Source of the DNA: Gammaproteobacteria bacterium | Lineage (GTDB): Bacteria > Pseudomonadota > Gammaproteobacteria > Chromatiales > Chromatiaceae | NCBI GenBank assembly: GCA_020445335.1 | Contig: JAGRGU010000044.1 | Location: 1 to 45,646 of the forward strand | Direction of reading: 5' to 3' | DNA: 45,646 nt | Shown here: piece by piece, positions 18,527-30,076 of the stretch | Layout: every line of letters starts with the position of its first letter | Position numbering within the stretch: position 1 is the first letter of the stretch | Program-made: the position numbers and the translations under genes | Notes under the pieces: generated by a model | The model's input: only the letters and a program-made list of their open reading frames with translations | The model's database searches: none | Told to the model about the DNA's origin: nothing

Positions 18527-18549
18527 AGCGCCGGGAGCTGCGAGGTCCG

Positions 18550-19389
18550 CTAACGCAGCAGCTCGACTTTGATCTCGATCTGCCGGTCCAGTCGCTCGCC
18601 TGTGGCGGCATTCAAGCCAATGCCCGAGACCGCGGACGATCGCTGCAGGCCGATGCCGCCCAGGGGGGTCCACTCACCGAGACGTGTGTTGATCCGGGTT
18701 GTCGCGGCGGTCAGTTCCAACATACCTCGCGGTCCGTTCTGCTGCATGGCAAACGGCGAGATATCGATGGTTACCCGCTCACCGTTTATCTGCGGGAGGG
18801 CGTAAAAACCGCTGGTCGTATCGCGGTAGTCGGTACGCTGCTGATAATGGCGGATCACGCCGTCGGCCAGACGCTGACCGGTATCGAGCGGAACCGAGTG
18901 GCCGGTTGCGATGAAGGCACTCTGTCCGGCGACTGTCCGAACCCGGCTGACGAGAGCGGCCTCTCCGCTGGTGCGTCCCTCGATCCCCTGCAGGCTGAAC
19001 GATTGCTGCCGATCGCGAGGGCCGCTGGTTGCGTGCCCGCGTCTGCCCGACTCGATCTGGATATCCGCGCGGGCGAGATCCCGCCCGGCGGACGATGTCG
19101 ATTGTTGCCGCACCGAGATCAGCAGATTTTGCGCCGGCCGGTCGAGCTGTTCCAGCAGACCCCTGATCTCGCGAAGATTGGCCGGAGAGGTCCTCAACAG
19201 CAGCTGATTGCGCATACCGCTGACGGCGCCATCGGGCGCGACGAAGGAGCGTACCAGCGGCAGTACCTCATCCAGCGGTCGGCTCTTCAGCTCTATGATC
19301 TCGAGTGGGTAATCGGCGTAGGCATAGGTCGAGAGCAAGAACAGCAGAAGCGGCAACAGCTTGCAGGAGAGTATCTTCAATGCGGTCAC
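18550..19389 (-). CDS. Exported protein with a secretin N-type domain
   Basis: 279-residue exported protein. The hydrophobic stretch LLPLLLFLLSTYAYA is a signal peptide. Residues about 26-95 (EIIELKSRPLDEVLPLVRSF, then MRNQLLLRTSPANL and LLEQLDRPAQNLLISVRQ) match the secretin N/NolW subdomain of type II and IV pilus secretins. The rest is beta-rich with no clear secretin pore, so it is a secretin-like fragment or accessory protein, not a channel. The GTG at 19389 overlaps the upstream stop as GTGA, which supports that start; the ATG at 19434 lies inside the upstream gene. Last gene of the roxA operon. Function unknown. Confidence 0.65.
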   Translation of the reverse strand: MTALKILSCKLLPLLLFLLSTYAYADYPLEIIELKSRPLDEVLPLVRSFVAPDGAVSGMRNQLLLRTSPANLREIRGLLEQLDRPAQNLLISVRQQSTSSAGRDLARADIQIESGRRGHATSGPRDRQQSFSLQGIEGRTSGEAALVSRVRTVAGQSAFIATGHSVPLDTGQRLADGVIRHYQQRTDYRDTTSGFYALPQINGERVTIDISPFAMQQNGPRGMLELTAATTRINTRLGEWTPLGGIGLQRSSAVSGIGLNAATGERLDRQIEIKVELLR

Positions 19390-19904
19390 AGATGGAGTCG
19401 GCGCAAGTCGCTGTCGTTGCTGCCCTGCTGCCATATCTCCTCGAAGCGGCGCCCTAGCTGCTCTGCCTGCAGGCGGTTGCGGTAACTGGCGAAGCCTAGG
19501 GTACGGTTGCGCTCATCGCGCCGGAAATAACCGCTGCCGTCGGCGATCAGCAGTTCGTCGCTCTGCTGGCAGTGGGCCTCGGCCGGCCGTCGGATCTCGA
19601 TGTTGCTGGGCAGCTGACGCGCCAGCTCCACCAGCCTGTGTCCCTCCCGCTGCGCGCGGCTGTTGTCCCGCAACAGGATACGGATACGGCTCTGGTGGCT
19701 GCGCAAAGCCAGCTGTTTGATACTCTCCAGAAAGGGTTTCTGATCATAGAGCATGGCATCCAGTTCGTTGCTCAGCAGGTCGATAGTGCGGTTCGCCTGC
19801 GCGGTGATTTCAGCGCAAACCCGGCGCAACTCCAGCACTCCCTCGACGGAGAACTCCGGGGAGGGTGAGGCCGTCTCTGCGCTCAATTGATCCAACTCAT
19901 CCAT
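19386..19904 (-). CDS. Conserved protein of unknown function in the roxA operon
   Basis: 172-residue soluble protein with no signal peptide and no membrane segment. The N-terminus is acidic; the middle (QSRIRILLRDNSRAQREGHR and ELARQLPSNIEIR) is reminiscent of the small phospholipase-D-fold/DUF7931-type proteins, but the catalytic HxK motif is absent, so I do not assign activity. It starts 20 bases after roxA and overlaps the next gene by four bases, so it is co-transcribed with both. Confidence 0.7.
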   Translation of the reverse strand: MDELDQLSAETASPSPEFSVEGVLELRRVCAEITAQANRTIDLLSNELDAMLYDQKPFLESIKQLALRSHQSRIRILLRDNSRAQREGHRLVELARQLPSNIEIRRPAEAHCQQSDELLIADGSGYFRRDERNRTLGFASYRNRLQAEQLGRRFEEIWQQGSNDSDLRRLHL

Positions 19905-19924
19905 ATCGTCTCGGAACCCCCGAT

Positions 19925-21094
19925 TCAGGTGAGGAACTGCAGATGCCCCTCGTTGTGGAGCGAACAGAGCAGCTCCTGACTCTCCTGATCCGAAAACCGA
20001 TGCATACAGGAAGAGTAGACCAACTGACGCGCACTGCAGAGCAGTGCGATCGTCGAGCGCCGCTGCAGCGGCAGAGAGAACGCCTGCCCGCTGACAAACA
20101 GATAGCAGCGCTCATCCGTTGCCGGAAAGAAAAGAAATTTCGACCAGCCGTTGCGTTCGATGCTGCCCTGCATGCGCCACTCTGCCATGAACTGTTCGCG
20201 ATCGAGCGGCACAGCAGCGGGCTCGATCTGCAGGTGTGCTTTCGCTTCAGAGACATGGCAGCCGAACCAACGCGCGAAAGCGACCGGATCCTGCTGCAGG
20301 TAACCCAGGAGATCGGCATGCAGCGCGGACAGTACCTCCGCGTCGATTTCGGCGCTGTCGTGCTGGGGGCGCAGCGGGATATCGCGATAGCGCACTGCGG
20401 GGACCTGCCGCTGAATCGTCTGATCGCACCAGTCGAGCGCCATCATATCGAGCCTCGGTGCCTGATAGCCAACCGAGCAGGTGATACAGCCGTTACCTTC
20501 GGCGAGGCCCCAGTGCGGAATATGCGGCGGCAGGTAGAGCAGATCTCCCGGCGACAGCAGCCACTCCTGCGTCGGATCGAAATCGGGAAGGATACGCAGA
20601 TCCAGATCCGGGATGTACTCCGCTTCGCTGCGTCCGGTCTCCTCGATCTGCCAGCGACGGTGCCCGGCAGCCTGCACCAGGAAAACATCATAGTCGTCGA
20701 CATGCGGTCCCACCGAACCCCGGTCGGCAGCGTAGCTGATCATGATGTCGTCCAGTCGCCAGCGGGGCAGGAAAGCAAAAGCATCGAGCAGCTCTCCGAC
20801 CTCGGGCAGATGCTTCTCGATATCCTGGATCAGCAGCGTCCAATGACTCGACGGCAGCCGCTCAAACCTGGCCGCATCGAAGGGGCCGTACTCCGCCTGC
20901 CAGGGCCGGGATCCATCACGCTCGAGCACCAGGCGGGATTCGATCGACTCCTCCAGCGCCAGTCCGGCGAGTTCGTCACCGTCCAGGGGAGAGGTGTATC
21001 CGGGCAGTGCGTTTCTGATCAGTAACGGACGCTGTTGCCAGTACTCGGCAAGAAATCTTTCGGCGCAGAGGCCGGTTGGAAAGTTGAGATTCAT
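19925..21094 (-). CDS. roxA: Ribosomal protein L16 arginine hydroxylase (RoxA/YcfD)
   Basis: Fe(II)/2-oxoglutarate oxygenase of the JmjC/cupin fold that hydroxylates an arginine of ribosomal protein uL16. At 389 residues it matches YcfD (373). The iron ligands are H131 and D133 in GPHVDDYDVF and H194 in LPPHIPHWG. The N-terminal LAEYWQQRPLLIRNA and DELAGLALEESIESRLV match YcfD closely. A C-terminal winged-helix part (about 270-389) is present. It leads a three-gene operon. ATG 21094. Confidence 0.92.
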   Translation of the reverse strand: MNLNFPTGLCAERFLAEYWQQRPLLIRNALPGYTSPLDGDELAGLALEESIESRLVLERDGSRPWQAEYGPFDAARFERLPSSHWTLLIQDIEKHLPEVGELLDAFAFLPRWRLDDIMISYAADRGSVGPHVDDYDVFLVQAAGHRRWQIEETGRSEAEYIPDLDLRILPDFDPTQEWLLSPGDLLYLPPHIPHWGLAEGNGCITCSVGYQAPRLDMMALDWCDQTIQRQVPAVRYRDIPLRPQHDSAEIDAEVLSALHADLLGYLQQDPVAFARWFGCHVSEAKAHLQIEPAAVPLDREQFMAEWRMQGSIERNGWSKFLFFPATDERCYLFVSGQAFSLPLQRRSTIALLCSARQLVYSSCMHRFSDQESQELLCSLHNEGHLQFLT

Positions 21095-21425
21095 TCGGGC
21101 GGTACTATATTTACAGGTGGTGTTCGCAGAATAACGTACCGAAGGTGGTGCTGATAAGGATGTGCCGGGTGGTAAATCACTCCGGCTTCACATCGATTCG
21201 ACACGGTCAGGCATAAGTTGCCGTGAGAAAGTTTCACAAAGTGCGCCGGTGGCATGAAATAACGAATCGCGTTTCCAGAAAGCGCTGGAATTATCCGTAA
21301 TTATGTGACAATCTTCGGCGCAACCGATGGTAAAAACGATTCATCTGCGGTCGGGTTGAGGTTCTGAGCAACGCCAGCTCATCAGTAGATTTAAATTGAG
21401 TGACAAACCGAGAGGAAAAAAGGAA
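21095..21425 (+). promoter_or_regulatory. Divergent intergenic region roxA / ompA-family gene
   Basis: 331 bases between divergent genes with no open frame that looks like a gene. It contains an inverted repeat TTCCAG / CTGGAA near 21269-21286. No promoter matches consensus well enough to name. A purine-rich site GAGAGGAAAAAAGGAA leads into the ompA-family ATG. Confidence 0.3.
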
Positions 21426-22100
21426 ATGATGCAGAAAAAAATGATAGCGATGTTGGCGCCTGTTGGCTTGATAGTTGGTATGACTATGGCAACCCAGGCC
21501 GTCGCTATGTCGCACGGTGGTGTCAAGAAGTACACCTCGGACAGTGCGAAGTCCATGGTTATTAACAGCGCGGGAGAGTGCTGGATGTCCTCGGACGGTA
21601 CGCCCGGTCCACAGCAGTCCTGCGGCGACGCAGCGCCGATGGCGCCGATGAAGGATGCTGGCCCGATGGATTCGGACGGTGACGGTGTGCTGGATGCCAA
21701 AGATCGTTGCCCCGGTACCCGTGCCGGCGCGACCGTCGACATGTCGGGTTGTGAGGTTGTCGAGAACCTGACCATCAATCTGGTTGAGGATGAGTTCGAT
21801 TTCGACAGCGCCGTGCTCAAGCCCGGTATGCAGCAGGCCCTCAGTGATCTGGCCGACCGTATCAAGGCGAGCAAGGGTCAGGAGCAGCTGACCATCACCG
21901 GTCACACCGACAGTATCGGCTCCGCCAGCTACAACATGGGGCTCTCTGAGCGTCGCGCCGAGGCGGCTGCCGCTTACCTCGAGTCGATGGGTATCAGTGG
22001 AATCTCCACCAACGGTATGGGCGAGAGCAGCCCGGTTGCCGACAACGGCACCCGTGAAGGTCGCGCCAAGAACCGTCGCGTAGAGATCACGACCCACTAA
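21426..22100 (+). CDS. OmpA-family protein with a calcium-binding TSP3-like linker
   Basis: 224-residue exported protein. The signal peptide ends near ATQAVA (residue 27). A short cysteine pair region (ECWMSS to QQSCGD, residues 51-66) is followed by a thrombospondin type-3 repeat with an acidic calcium motif (MDSDGDGVLDAKDRCPGT, 81-98) and an OmpA C-terminal peptidoglycan-binding domain (about 115-224; TGHTDSIGSASYNMGLSERR and RAKNRRVEI). It has no beta-barrel, so it is probably anchored to the wall by its OmpA domain rather than being a porin. ATG 21426 or 21429 is the start. A strong bidirectional terminator follows. Confidence 0.9.
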   Translation: MMQKKMIAMLAPVGLIVGMTMATQAVAMSHGGVKKYTSDSAKSMVINSAGECWMSSDGTPGPQQSCGDAAPMAPMKDAGPMDSDGDGVLDAKDRCPGTRAGATVDMSGCEVVENLTINLVEDEFDFDSAVLKPGMQQALSDLADRIKASKGQEQLTITGHTDSIGSASYNMGLSERRAEAAAAYLESMGISGISTNGMGESSPVADNGTREGRAKNRRVEITTH

Positions 22101-22135
22101 GGTCTGATCGGGGTATCATGCAGATACCCGCCATG

Positions 22136-22174
22136 AAAAAGAAGCCGGGGGCCGCATGGACCCCGGCTTCTTTT
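22136..22174. terminator. Bidirectional terminator between ompA-family gene and purB
   Basis: GAAGCCGGGG (22141-22150) pairs perfectly with CCCCGGCTTC (22161-22170), with an A-run before and TTTT after, so it can end both convergent transcripts. Confidence 0.9.
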
Positions 22175-22222
22175 ATTCTATTTTCCCGTTGGGCGGTGAT
22201 TGGATCGGGGATTGTCGCGAAT

Positions 22223-23936
<1,714 letters not shown>

Positions 23937-26515
23937 TTGTTAGAGACCTATCGTGAACATGTAACTTCCCGTGCCGCCGAGGGCATACCGCCGCTGCCTC
24001 TGGATGCCGAGCAGACAGCGGCACTGGTGGAACTGCTGAAGAATCCGCCGGCAGGAGAGGAGGCATTACTGCTTGAGCTGATCACCGACCGCGTTCCGGC
24101 GGGAGTCGATCAGGCCGCCTATGTCAAGGCAGCCTTTCTGGCGGATGTCGCCAAGGGCAAGGCCACAACGCCGTTGCTCGACAGGGTGCGCGCGGTGGAG
24201 CTCCTCGGGACCATGCTGGGTGGATACAACATCACGCCGTTGATCGAAGCGCTAGATGATAGTGAATTGGCCGAGGCTGCGGTGGCGGCACTGTCCAAAA
24301 CCCTGCTTATGTTCGACGCTTTTCACGATGTCAGGGAGAAGGCGGAGGGGGGCAACGCGCCCGCCCGCAAGGTGATGCAATCCTGGGCCGATGCCGAGTG
24401 GTTTACCGCCCGTGATCGGGCCGCCGAAAAGATTACCGTAAGTGTCTTCAAGGTGCCGGGCGAGACCAATACCGACGACCTCTCGCCGGCGCCGGATGCC
24501 TGGTCGCGACCGGACATTCCGCTGCACGCCAAGGCGATGCTGAAGAATCCACGTCCGGGATTGGAGGGCGATCCGTTGCAGACAATCGCCGAGTTGAAGG
24601 CGAAGGGATACCCGGTCGCCTACGTCGGCGACGTGGTCGGTACCGGCTCCAGTCGCAAATCCGCCACCAATTCGGTGCTGTGGTGGACCGGCGAGGACAT
24701 CCCCTACGTACCCAACAAGCGCTTTGGCGGCTACTGCCTGGGCGGTAAGATCGCGCCGATCTTCTTCAACACCCAGGAAGACGCCGGCGCGCTGCCGATC
24801 ACCGATTGCGACGTGACCAAGATGAACATGGGCGATGTCATCGACATCTACCCCTATGAAGGCGTGGTCAAGCATCACGACAGCGGCGCCGAGCTCAGCC
24901 GCTTCAGCTTCAAGTCCGACGTGCTGCTGGACGAAGTGCAGGCCGGCGGACGCATCAACCTAATCATCGGCCGCGGCCTAACCGACTGGGCGCGCGAAGC
25001 CATGGGCCTGACGCCGTCCACCGTGTTCCGCCGCCCGGTGGCGCCGCAAAGTTCCAACAAGGGCTTCACCTTGGCGCAGAAGATGGTTGGCAAGGCGTGT
25101 GGCGTCGACGGCATCCGTCCCGGGACCTATTGCGAGCCCAAGATGACCACGGTCGGCTCGCAAGACACCACCGGCCCGATGACCCGCGACGAGTTGAAGG
25201 ATCTGGCCTGCCTGGGCTTTTCCGCCGATCTGGTCATGCAGTCGTTCTGCCACACCGCCGCCTATCCCAAGCCGGTGGACGTGCAAGACCCACCACACCC
25301 TGCCCGACTTCATCTCCACGCCGCGCCGGCGTGGCGCTGCGGCCGGGCGACGGTATCATCCACTCCTGGCTGAACCGGATGCTGCTGCCCGACACCGTCG
25401 GCACCGGCGGCGATTCACACACCCGCTTCCCGATCGGCATCTCCTTTCCCGCCGGTTCGGGCCTGGTCGCCTTCGGTGCGGCTACAGGCGTGATGCCGCT
25501 GGATATGCCGGAGTCGGTGCTGGTCCGTTTCAGCGGCACGATGCAGCCCGGAGTTACGCTGCGCGATCTGGTCAACGCCATCCCCTACCAGGCGATTCAG
25601 GACGGTCTGCTGACGGTCGCCAAAGAGGGCAAGAAGAATATCTTTTCCGGCCGAATTCTGGAGATCGAGGGCCTGCCCGACCTGAAGGCCGAGCAGGCGT
25701 TCGAACTCTCCGATGCCAGCGCTGAGCGCTCCGCCGCCGGCTGCACGATCAAGCTTAACGAAGCGCCTGTGATCGAGTATCTGCAGTCCAACGTGACGCT
25801 GTTGAAGTGGATGATCGCCAACGGCTACCAGGATGCCCGTACCATCGAGCGCCGCATTGCCAATATGGAGAAGTGGCTGGCAGAGCCGAAGCTGATGTCG
25901 GCCGATCCCGATGCAGAGTACGCAGCCGTGATTGAGATCGATCTCGACACCATCAATGAGCCAATCGTCGCCTGTCCCAACGATCCCGACGACGTGAAGA
26001 TGCTCTCCGACGTGGCCGGCAGCAATATCGATGAGGTGTTCATCGGCTCCTGCATGACCAACATCGGTCACTACCGCGCGGCCGGCAAGGTGCTTGAGTC
26101 GGTTTCAAGCATTCCCACGCGGTTATGGATCTGCCCGCCGACGCGCATGGACGAGCATCAGCTGGTGGAGGAGGGGTACTACAGCATCTTCGGCCGTGCG
26201 GGTGCGCGCACCGAGATGCCCGGCTGTTCGCTCTGCATGGGCAACCAGGCCCGTGTGCGCGACGGCGCGACGGTGATGTCCACCTCGACGCGCAACTTCC
26301 CCAATCGTCTTGGCAACGGCGCCAACGTCTACCTCGGCTCGGCCGAGCTGGCGGCGGTCTGCTCGACGCTGGGGCGCATCCCGACACGGGAGGAGTATCT
26401 GCAGCAGGTGGGCGGTCTCGAGACCATGGGTGAGGAGATCTATCGCTATCTGAACTTCGACCAGATCGAGGAGTTCCAGAAAGCAGCCTCGCAGGTGGTG
26501 ATCAACTTCGGCTGA
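23937..26515 (+). pseudogene. acnB: Aconitate hydratase B, interrupted by two one-base insertions
   Basis: Bifunctional aconitase and 2-methylisocitrate dehydratase of the TCA cycle. The start is TTG 23937, supported by GGAGGG seven bases upstream and by MLETYREHV, which matches E. coli AcnB. The frame is intact to VDV at 25283. It then needs one extra C (25284) skipped to read [12 protein letters not shown], and another C near 25321 skipped to read on as [18 protein letters not shown]. With both removed the product is 858 residues, the normal AcnB length. The Fe-S cysteines (GSCMTN, CSLCMGN) and the flanking sequence are fully conserved, so this is a very recent lesion or a sequencing error. 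As written it encodes a 478-residue truncated protein. Confidence 0.9.
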
Positions 26516-26540
26516 TTGCGCTCTGACGCCAGGGTAAGGC

Positions 26541-26582
26541 AAGCCGGACGCCCGCACTCCGAGGGTGGTCCGGCTTTTCTTT
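26541..26582 (+). terminator. Rho-independent terminator of acnB
   Basis: AAGCCGGAC (26541-26549) pairs with GTCCGGCTT (26568-26576) and is followed by TTTTCTTT. Confidence 0.88.
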
Positions 26583-26676
26583 GCACGCCGGTACATATCC
26601 GCACGACCCGGTCAAGAACCGGCGCATTGTGCCGCCAATGCTTGCATTCAAACTTGATCGATACAGGCAGAGACCG

Positions 26677-27540
26677 ATGGCATCCCATATACCCAATTTC
26701 AAGAACCAGCTGGCCAACCGCTTTCTCGAGGATCTCGAGGCCGACCGGCTGATCCTGCCGAGTTTGCCGGACGTGGCGATGCGGGTGGCGCGGGTGCTCG
26801 ACAACGGTGTCAGCGACGCCGATGCCATCGCTGAAGTGATTCAGACCGATCCCGCGATTACCGCAAAGCTGATCAAAGCGGCCAACAGCGCCATGTATGG
26901 ACGCTGCATGCCGGTCGAAACCTGCGCAGCCGCGGTGGTCCGGCTCGGCTCGGCGCTGACCCACAAACTGGTGCTCTCGCTCTCCATGCGCGAGCTGTTC
27001 ACCTCCGAGTCGCCGCTGCTGCAGCGACAGATGCACAAGCTGTGGCGCCACAGTACGGAGATCGCCGCGCTCTGCTATGTACTTGCCAGGCGTGGCAAGC
27101 GCTTCAATCCCGAACAGGCGATGCTGGTCGGGCTGCTGCACGATATCGGCGTCGTCGCGGTGCTCAACTATATCGACAAATTTCCGACCGAAGTCACGCG
27201 TGAAGAGGAGATCGAGGACGCTGTCAACAGCCTGCGGGCGCGTACCAGCAGCATGATCCTCGAGCGCTGGCGCTTTCCCTCCGAATTCACTGTGGCAGCA
27301 TTCGAGGCGGAAGACTGGATGCGGGATACCGGCAGCATGCCCGACTACTGTGATCTGGTGGTCACCGCACAGCTGCACGTACTGACCGGCGAGGCCCCGC
27401 AGGAGAGCATCCCCTGCCTCAGCGAGACTACCGCTTATGCGCGGCTTTCGCTCGGCGAACTGATGCCCGATTCACGGCTGAAATTTCTCGATGAAGAGCG
27501 CGAGAGAATCGGGCAGGCGCAGACGCTGCTCAATCTGTAG
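26677..27540 (+). CDS. HDOD-domain signalling protein
   Basis: 287-residue protein whose main part (about residues 25-225) is an HDOD domain: LPSLPDVAMRVARVLDN, then VIQTDPAITAKLIKAANSA and AMLVGLLHDIGVVAVLNY. HDOD is an HD-like fold lacking a full metal site; here HDIG resembles HD but the family is usually non-enzymatic and serves in regulation by second messengers. The C-terminal tail is a short helix. Starts at 26638 or 26677 are both possible; ribosome binding sites are weak, and 26677 is chosen because it precedes the first conserved helix. No operon partner. Confidence 0.82.
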   Translation: MASHIPNFKNQLANRFLEDLEADRLILPSLPDVAMRVARVLDNGVSDADAIAEVIQTDPAITAKLIKAANSAMYGRCMPVETCAAAVVRLGSALTHKLVLSLSMRELFTSESPLLQRQMHKLWRHSTEIAALCYVLARRGKRFNPEQAMLVGLLHDIGVVAVLNYIDKFPTEVTREEEIEDAVNSLRARTSSMILERWRFPSEFTVAAFEAEDWMRDTGSMPDYCDLVVTAQLHVLTGEAPQESIPCLSETTAYARLSLGELMPDSRLKFLDEERERIGQAQTLLNL

Positions 27541-27586
27541 CCGCCATTTTCATGTCAAGAATATTTACATTCCATCTCGACGGGGC

Positions 27587-27646
27587 TGGTTACATAGCAG
27601 TAACCAACTGAAAAACAATATTATTTTAAAAATGGTCAGAATATTG
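27587..27646 (+). promoter_or_regulatory. Two inverted repeats before the RRM gene
   Basis: In the AT-rich 179-base gap, TGGTTAC (27587-27593) / GTAACCA (27600-27606) and CAATATT (27616-27622) / AATATTG (27640-27646) are perfect 7-base inverted repeats. They could be operators or leader stems. No clear -35/-10 pair is seen. Confidence 0.4.
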
Positions 27647-27719
27647 CTGTTCTAGAGTCCAAGGGTGGCGGCAGCGGTTGCCGTCACAGACAAATGTCAG
27701 ACTTCAGGGCTCGGCAAAA

Positions 27720-28190
27720 ATGCGCGTTCTCATCACCACTGTGCCGGAATCGACCAGCGAACGCGATGTACGCAGTTTTGTTCTCAAGGCGATATGCTCC
27801 CGCTTCCAGCGTCTGTTGCGGCGTAAAAACCGCATTGAATCGATCACCATCATCGAGCTGGCCGATCAACAGGGGCGTGCTCTGGAGTACCAGGCCATTG
27901 TCGAGTTCGAGCGCACGGATATCGCGCTGATGGCGATCAAGAAGCTGAATGGTACCCACCTGAACGGTGTACCGGTGATCGTCAGGCGCTACTTTACCCG
28001 TTCCAGTTATCGGGACAGGCGCCGCCAGCGATCCGAGGTTCCTGTGCTGGCGATCCACGATCGTCGTAAGGGTGGCCGGCGGCGCCTTGAAATCAAACAG
28101 AATACCGTCAGCATGGCCAGAAAACCCGACAACGACGATTCCGTTCCCCGTGCCTACACCATGGAGGCCGCGCAGCTGCCCCTATACTGA
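27720..28190 (+). CDS. RRM-type RNA-binding protein
   Basis: 156-residue protein with an RNA-recognition-motif fold in residues 1-95: beta1 MRVLITTVPE, an RNP1-like beta3 stretch EYQAIVEFER and beta4 VPVIVRRYF, with helices between. The tail from about residue 95 is very basic (RDRRRQR, DRRKGGRRRLE), fitting nucleic-acid binding. RRM proteins occur in several bacteria, often of unknown role. The canonical aromatic residues of RNP1/RNP2 are mostly absent, so target and mode are unknown. ATG 27720 is chosen over 27678 because the fold begins there. It is convergent with hflD, two bases apart. Confidence 0.7.
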   Translation: MRVLITTVPESTSERDVRSFVLKAICSRFQRLLRRKNRIESITIIELADQQGRALEYQAIVEFERTDIALMAIKKLNGTHLNGVPVIVRRYFTRSSYRDRRRQRSEVPVLAIHDRRKGGRRRLEIKQNTVSMARKPDNDDSVPRAYTMEAAQLPLY

Positions 28191-28192
28191 GA

Positions 28193-28840
28193 TCAGCGGG
28201 TCTGGCCGGGGAGAGCCGTCTGCCCGATCTCATCCAGCAGCTCCCGGGTGGTGGCCAGCAGCCGCTTTCTTCCGAACAGGATGCTGAAACGTCCCCCGCC
28301 GCATTGACGCCAGAGCATGGCGGAACGGATGCCGGCCAGCAGCAGCGCGCGAATCTTGTCGATGTTGTCCTGATTCTGCAGATGCATCGGGTTGCCCTGC
28401 ACCATGATTCTCGGTTTCAGGTTGCTGATCGAATCGGTGTAGATCGCAGCCAGACCCGCGAGGATGTTGGCGTGCAGCAGCGGGTAGTGAAGCAGGCGCG
28501 GCTGGTTCTCTTCGATCCTGCCGCCAATCAACGACTGCATAGCCCGGTCGGACTTCAGCTTGCGCTCCAGATGCAGCAGCGAGATGACGTAACGCGTCGT
28601 TTCGATCTTTCTGCCGGTGATGCCCGCCAGCTGCTGTGACAGCGTCTTCAGCCCGTGCGCAACGCCTGCCGCGCCGCCGTATACCGCCACCACCGAGGCG
28701 GCGTCGATCTGGAACAGACTGTGGATGCTGGCCTCCATCGCTTCGCTCTCCGCCATGCCACGATGGGCGATCTGAGCGGCGAGATCGGCCGCCTGGAAAA
28801 CGCCGGCCAGGGCAATGGCTTTGTCTCTGTCGCTGCGCAT
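28193..28840 (-). CDS. hflD: HflD family protein (lysogenization regulator homologue)
   Basis: 215-residue protein of the HflD/DUF489 family, matched by AIALAGVFQAADLAAQIA at the start and the RKLKSDRAMQSLIGG and SNLKPRIMVQGNP-type stretches. E. coli HflD binds phage lambda CII; the normal role is unclear. It lies 13 bases after mnmA, its usual gammaproteobacterial neighbour. ATG 28840 follows GAGGGCG. The name says nothing about phage here. Confidence 0.9.
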   Translation of the reverse strand: MRSDRDKAIALAGVFQAADLAAQIAHRGMAESEAMEASIHSLFQIDAASVVAVYGGAAGVAHGLKTLSQQLAGITGRKIETTRYVISLLHLERKLKSDRAMQSLIGGRIEENQPRLLHYPLLHANILAGLAAIYTDSISNLKPRIMVQGNPMHLQNQDNIDKIRALLLAGIRSAMLWRQCGGGRFSILFGRKRLLATTRELLDEIGQTALPGQTR

Positions 28841-28853
28841 GGTCGATTCGCCC

Positions 28854-29942
28854 TCAAACTGAACTAACAATGATACCACCACCGAGACAGCAGTCGCGTT
28901 GATAGAAGACGATCGACTGTCCTGGGGTCACCGCGCGCTGTCGCTGTTCGAAAGCGACCGTACAGTGATTCTCCTCGATGTTTTCGATGGTGCAGCGCTG
29001 CAGCGGCTGACGGTGCCTGATACGGGCCTCGCACCGCAGCGGCAGCGGCGGCGCCTCTCCGGCGATCCAGTGCAGCTGCTCGGCTCTCAACCCTTTCTTC
29101 AGCAGCAGCGGGTGGTCGTGTCCCTGCGCCACCAGCAGCCGGTTGGTCGACAGATCCTTATCGACCACGAACCAGGGGATCTCCTCCGCCCCGCGTCGTC
29201 CGCCGATCCCCAGCCCTTTGCGCTGACCGAGGGTGTAGTAGATCAACCCCTGATGCTCGCCCAGCGTCTCTCCGTCGACGCTTACAATCAGCCCCGGGGC
29301 GGACGGGAGGAAACGACTGAGGAAATCGGCGAAGCGGCGTTCACCGATAAAGCAGATGCCGGTACTGTCTTTCTTCGCATGGATGCCAAAACCTGCTGAA
29401 GCTGCCAGTTCCCGAACTTCGGATTTCTGCAGTCCGCCCAACGGAAAGCGGGCCGGACGCAGCTGATGCTGGTCGAGCATGTAGAGGAAGTAGGTCTGAT
29501 CCTTGTTGTCGTCCGCCGCTCGTCTGAGTTGCACCTTGCCCGATTCGGTTGTGCGGCGAGCGTAGTGGCCGGTGGCGATCGCCGCGGCACCGAGCGTCTG
29601 CGCATGCTCTAGAAACGCCTTGAATTTGATTTCGCGATTGCAGAGAACGTCGGGGTTGGGCGTGCGGCCGGCACGATATTCGGCGAGAAACTCCTCGAAG
29701 ACCCGGTCCCAGTACTCGGTGGCGAAATTCACTGTATGCAGGGGTATGCCGAGTCTGTGGGCGACCGCCTCGGCGTCGGCCAGATCCTCGCCCGCCGAAC
29801 AGTAGGCCTGGGTATCGTCCTCCTCCCAGCTCTTCATGAAGAGGCCTTCGACCTGGTACCCCTGTCGTTGCAGCAGCAGCGCTGCAACCGCCGAATCGAC
29901 GCCGCCCGAGAGGCCGACGATGATTTTTTTCTGTTCACTCAT
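28854..29942 (-). CDS. mnmA: tRNA-specific 2-thiouridylase
   Basis: Adds sulfur to U34 of Lys, Glu and Gln tRNAs. The 362-residue protein has the PP-loop SGGVDS (12-17) and both catalytic cysteines, C101 in [12 protein letters not shown] and C197 in STGICFIG. DsrE-type Tus proteins feed sulfur to MnmA in E. coli, but the DsrE proteins in this window are membrane or exported and not its partners. ATG 29942. Confidence 0.96.
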   Translation of the reverse strand: MSEQKKIIVGLSGGVDSAVAALLLQRQGYQVEGLFMKSWEEDDTQAYCSAGEDLADAEAVAHRLGIPLHTVNFATEYWDRVFEEFLAEYRAGRTPNPDVLCNREIKFKAFLEHAQTLGAAAIATGHYARRTTESGKVQLRRAADDNKDQTYFLYMLDQHQLRPARFPLGGLQKSEVRELAASAGFGIHAKKDSTGICFIGERRFADFLSRFLPSAPGLIVSVDGETLGEHQGLIYYTLGQRKGLGIGGRRGAEEIPWFVVDKDLSTNRLLVAQGHDHPLLLKKGLRAEQLHWIAGEAPPLPLRCEARIRHRQPLQRCTIENIEENHCTVAFEQRQRAVTPGQSIVFYQRDCCLGGGIIVSSV

Positions 29943-30076
29943 GGCGGTTGAGCCGATTGATCTCCGGAGGCTGGTGAAATGCTGCCGCGGGGGTCTGCGC
30001 GTCGCCGGATATGGCGGATTACGTCAGCGCGAATTTTACAGCAAAAAGATCACCCGCGAACGGCCCGGGGAGGATG

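Noticed and set aside
28193..28840. HflD as a sign of prophage
   Set aside because: It is a housekeeping neighbour of mnmA in gammaproteobacteria and no phage genes are present.
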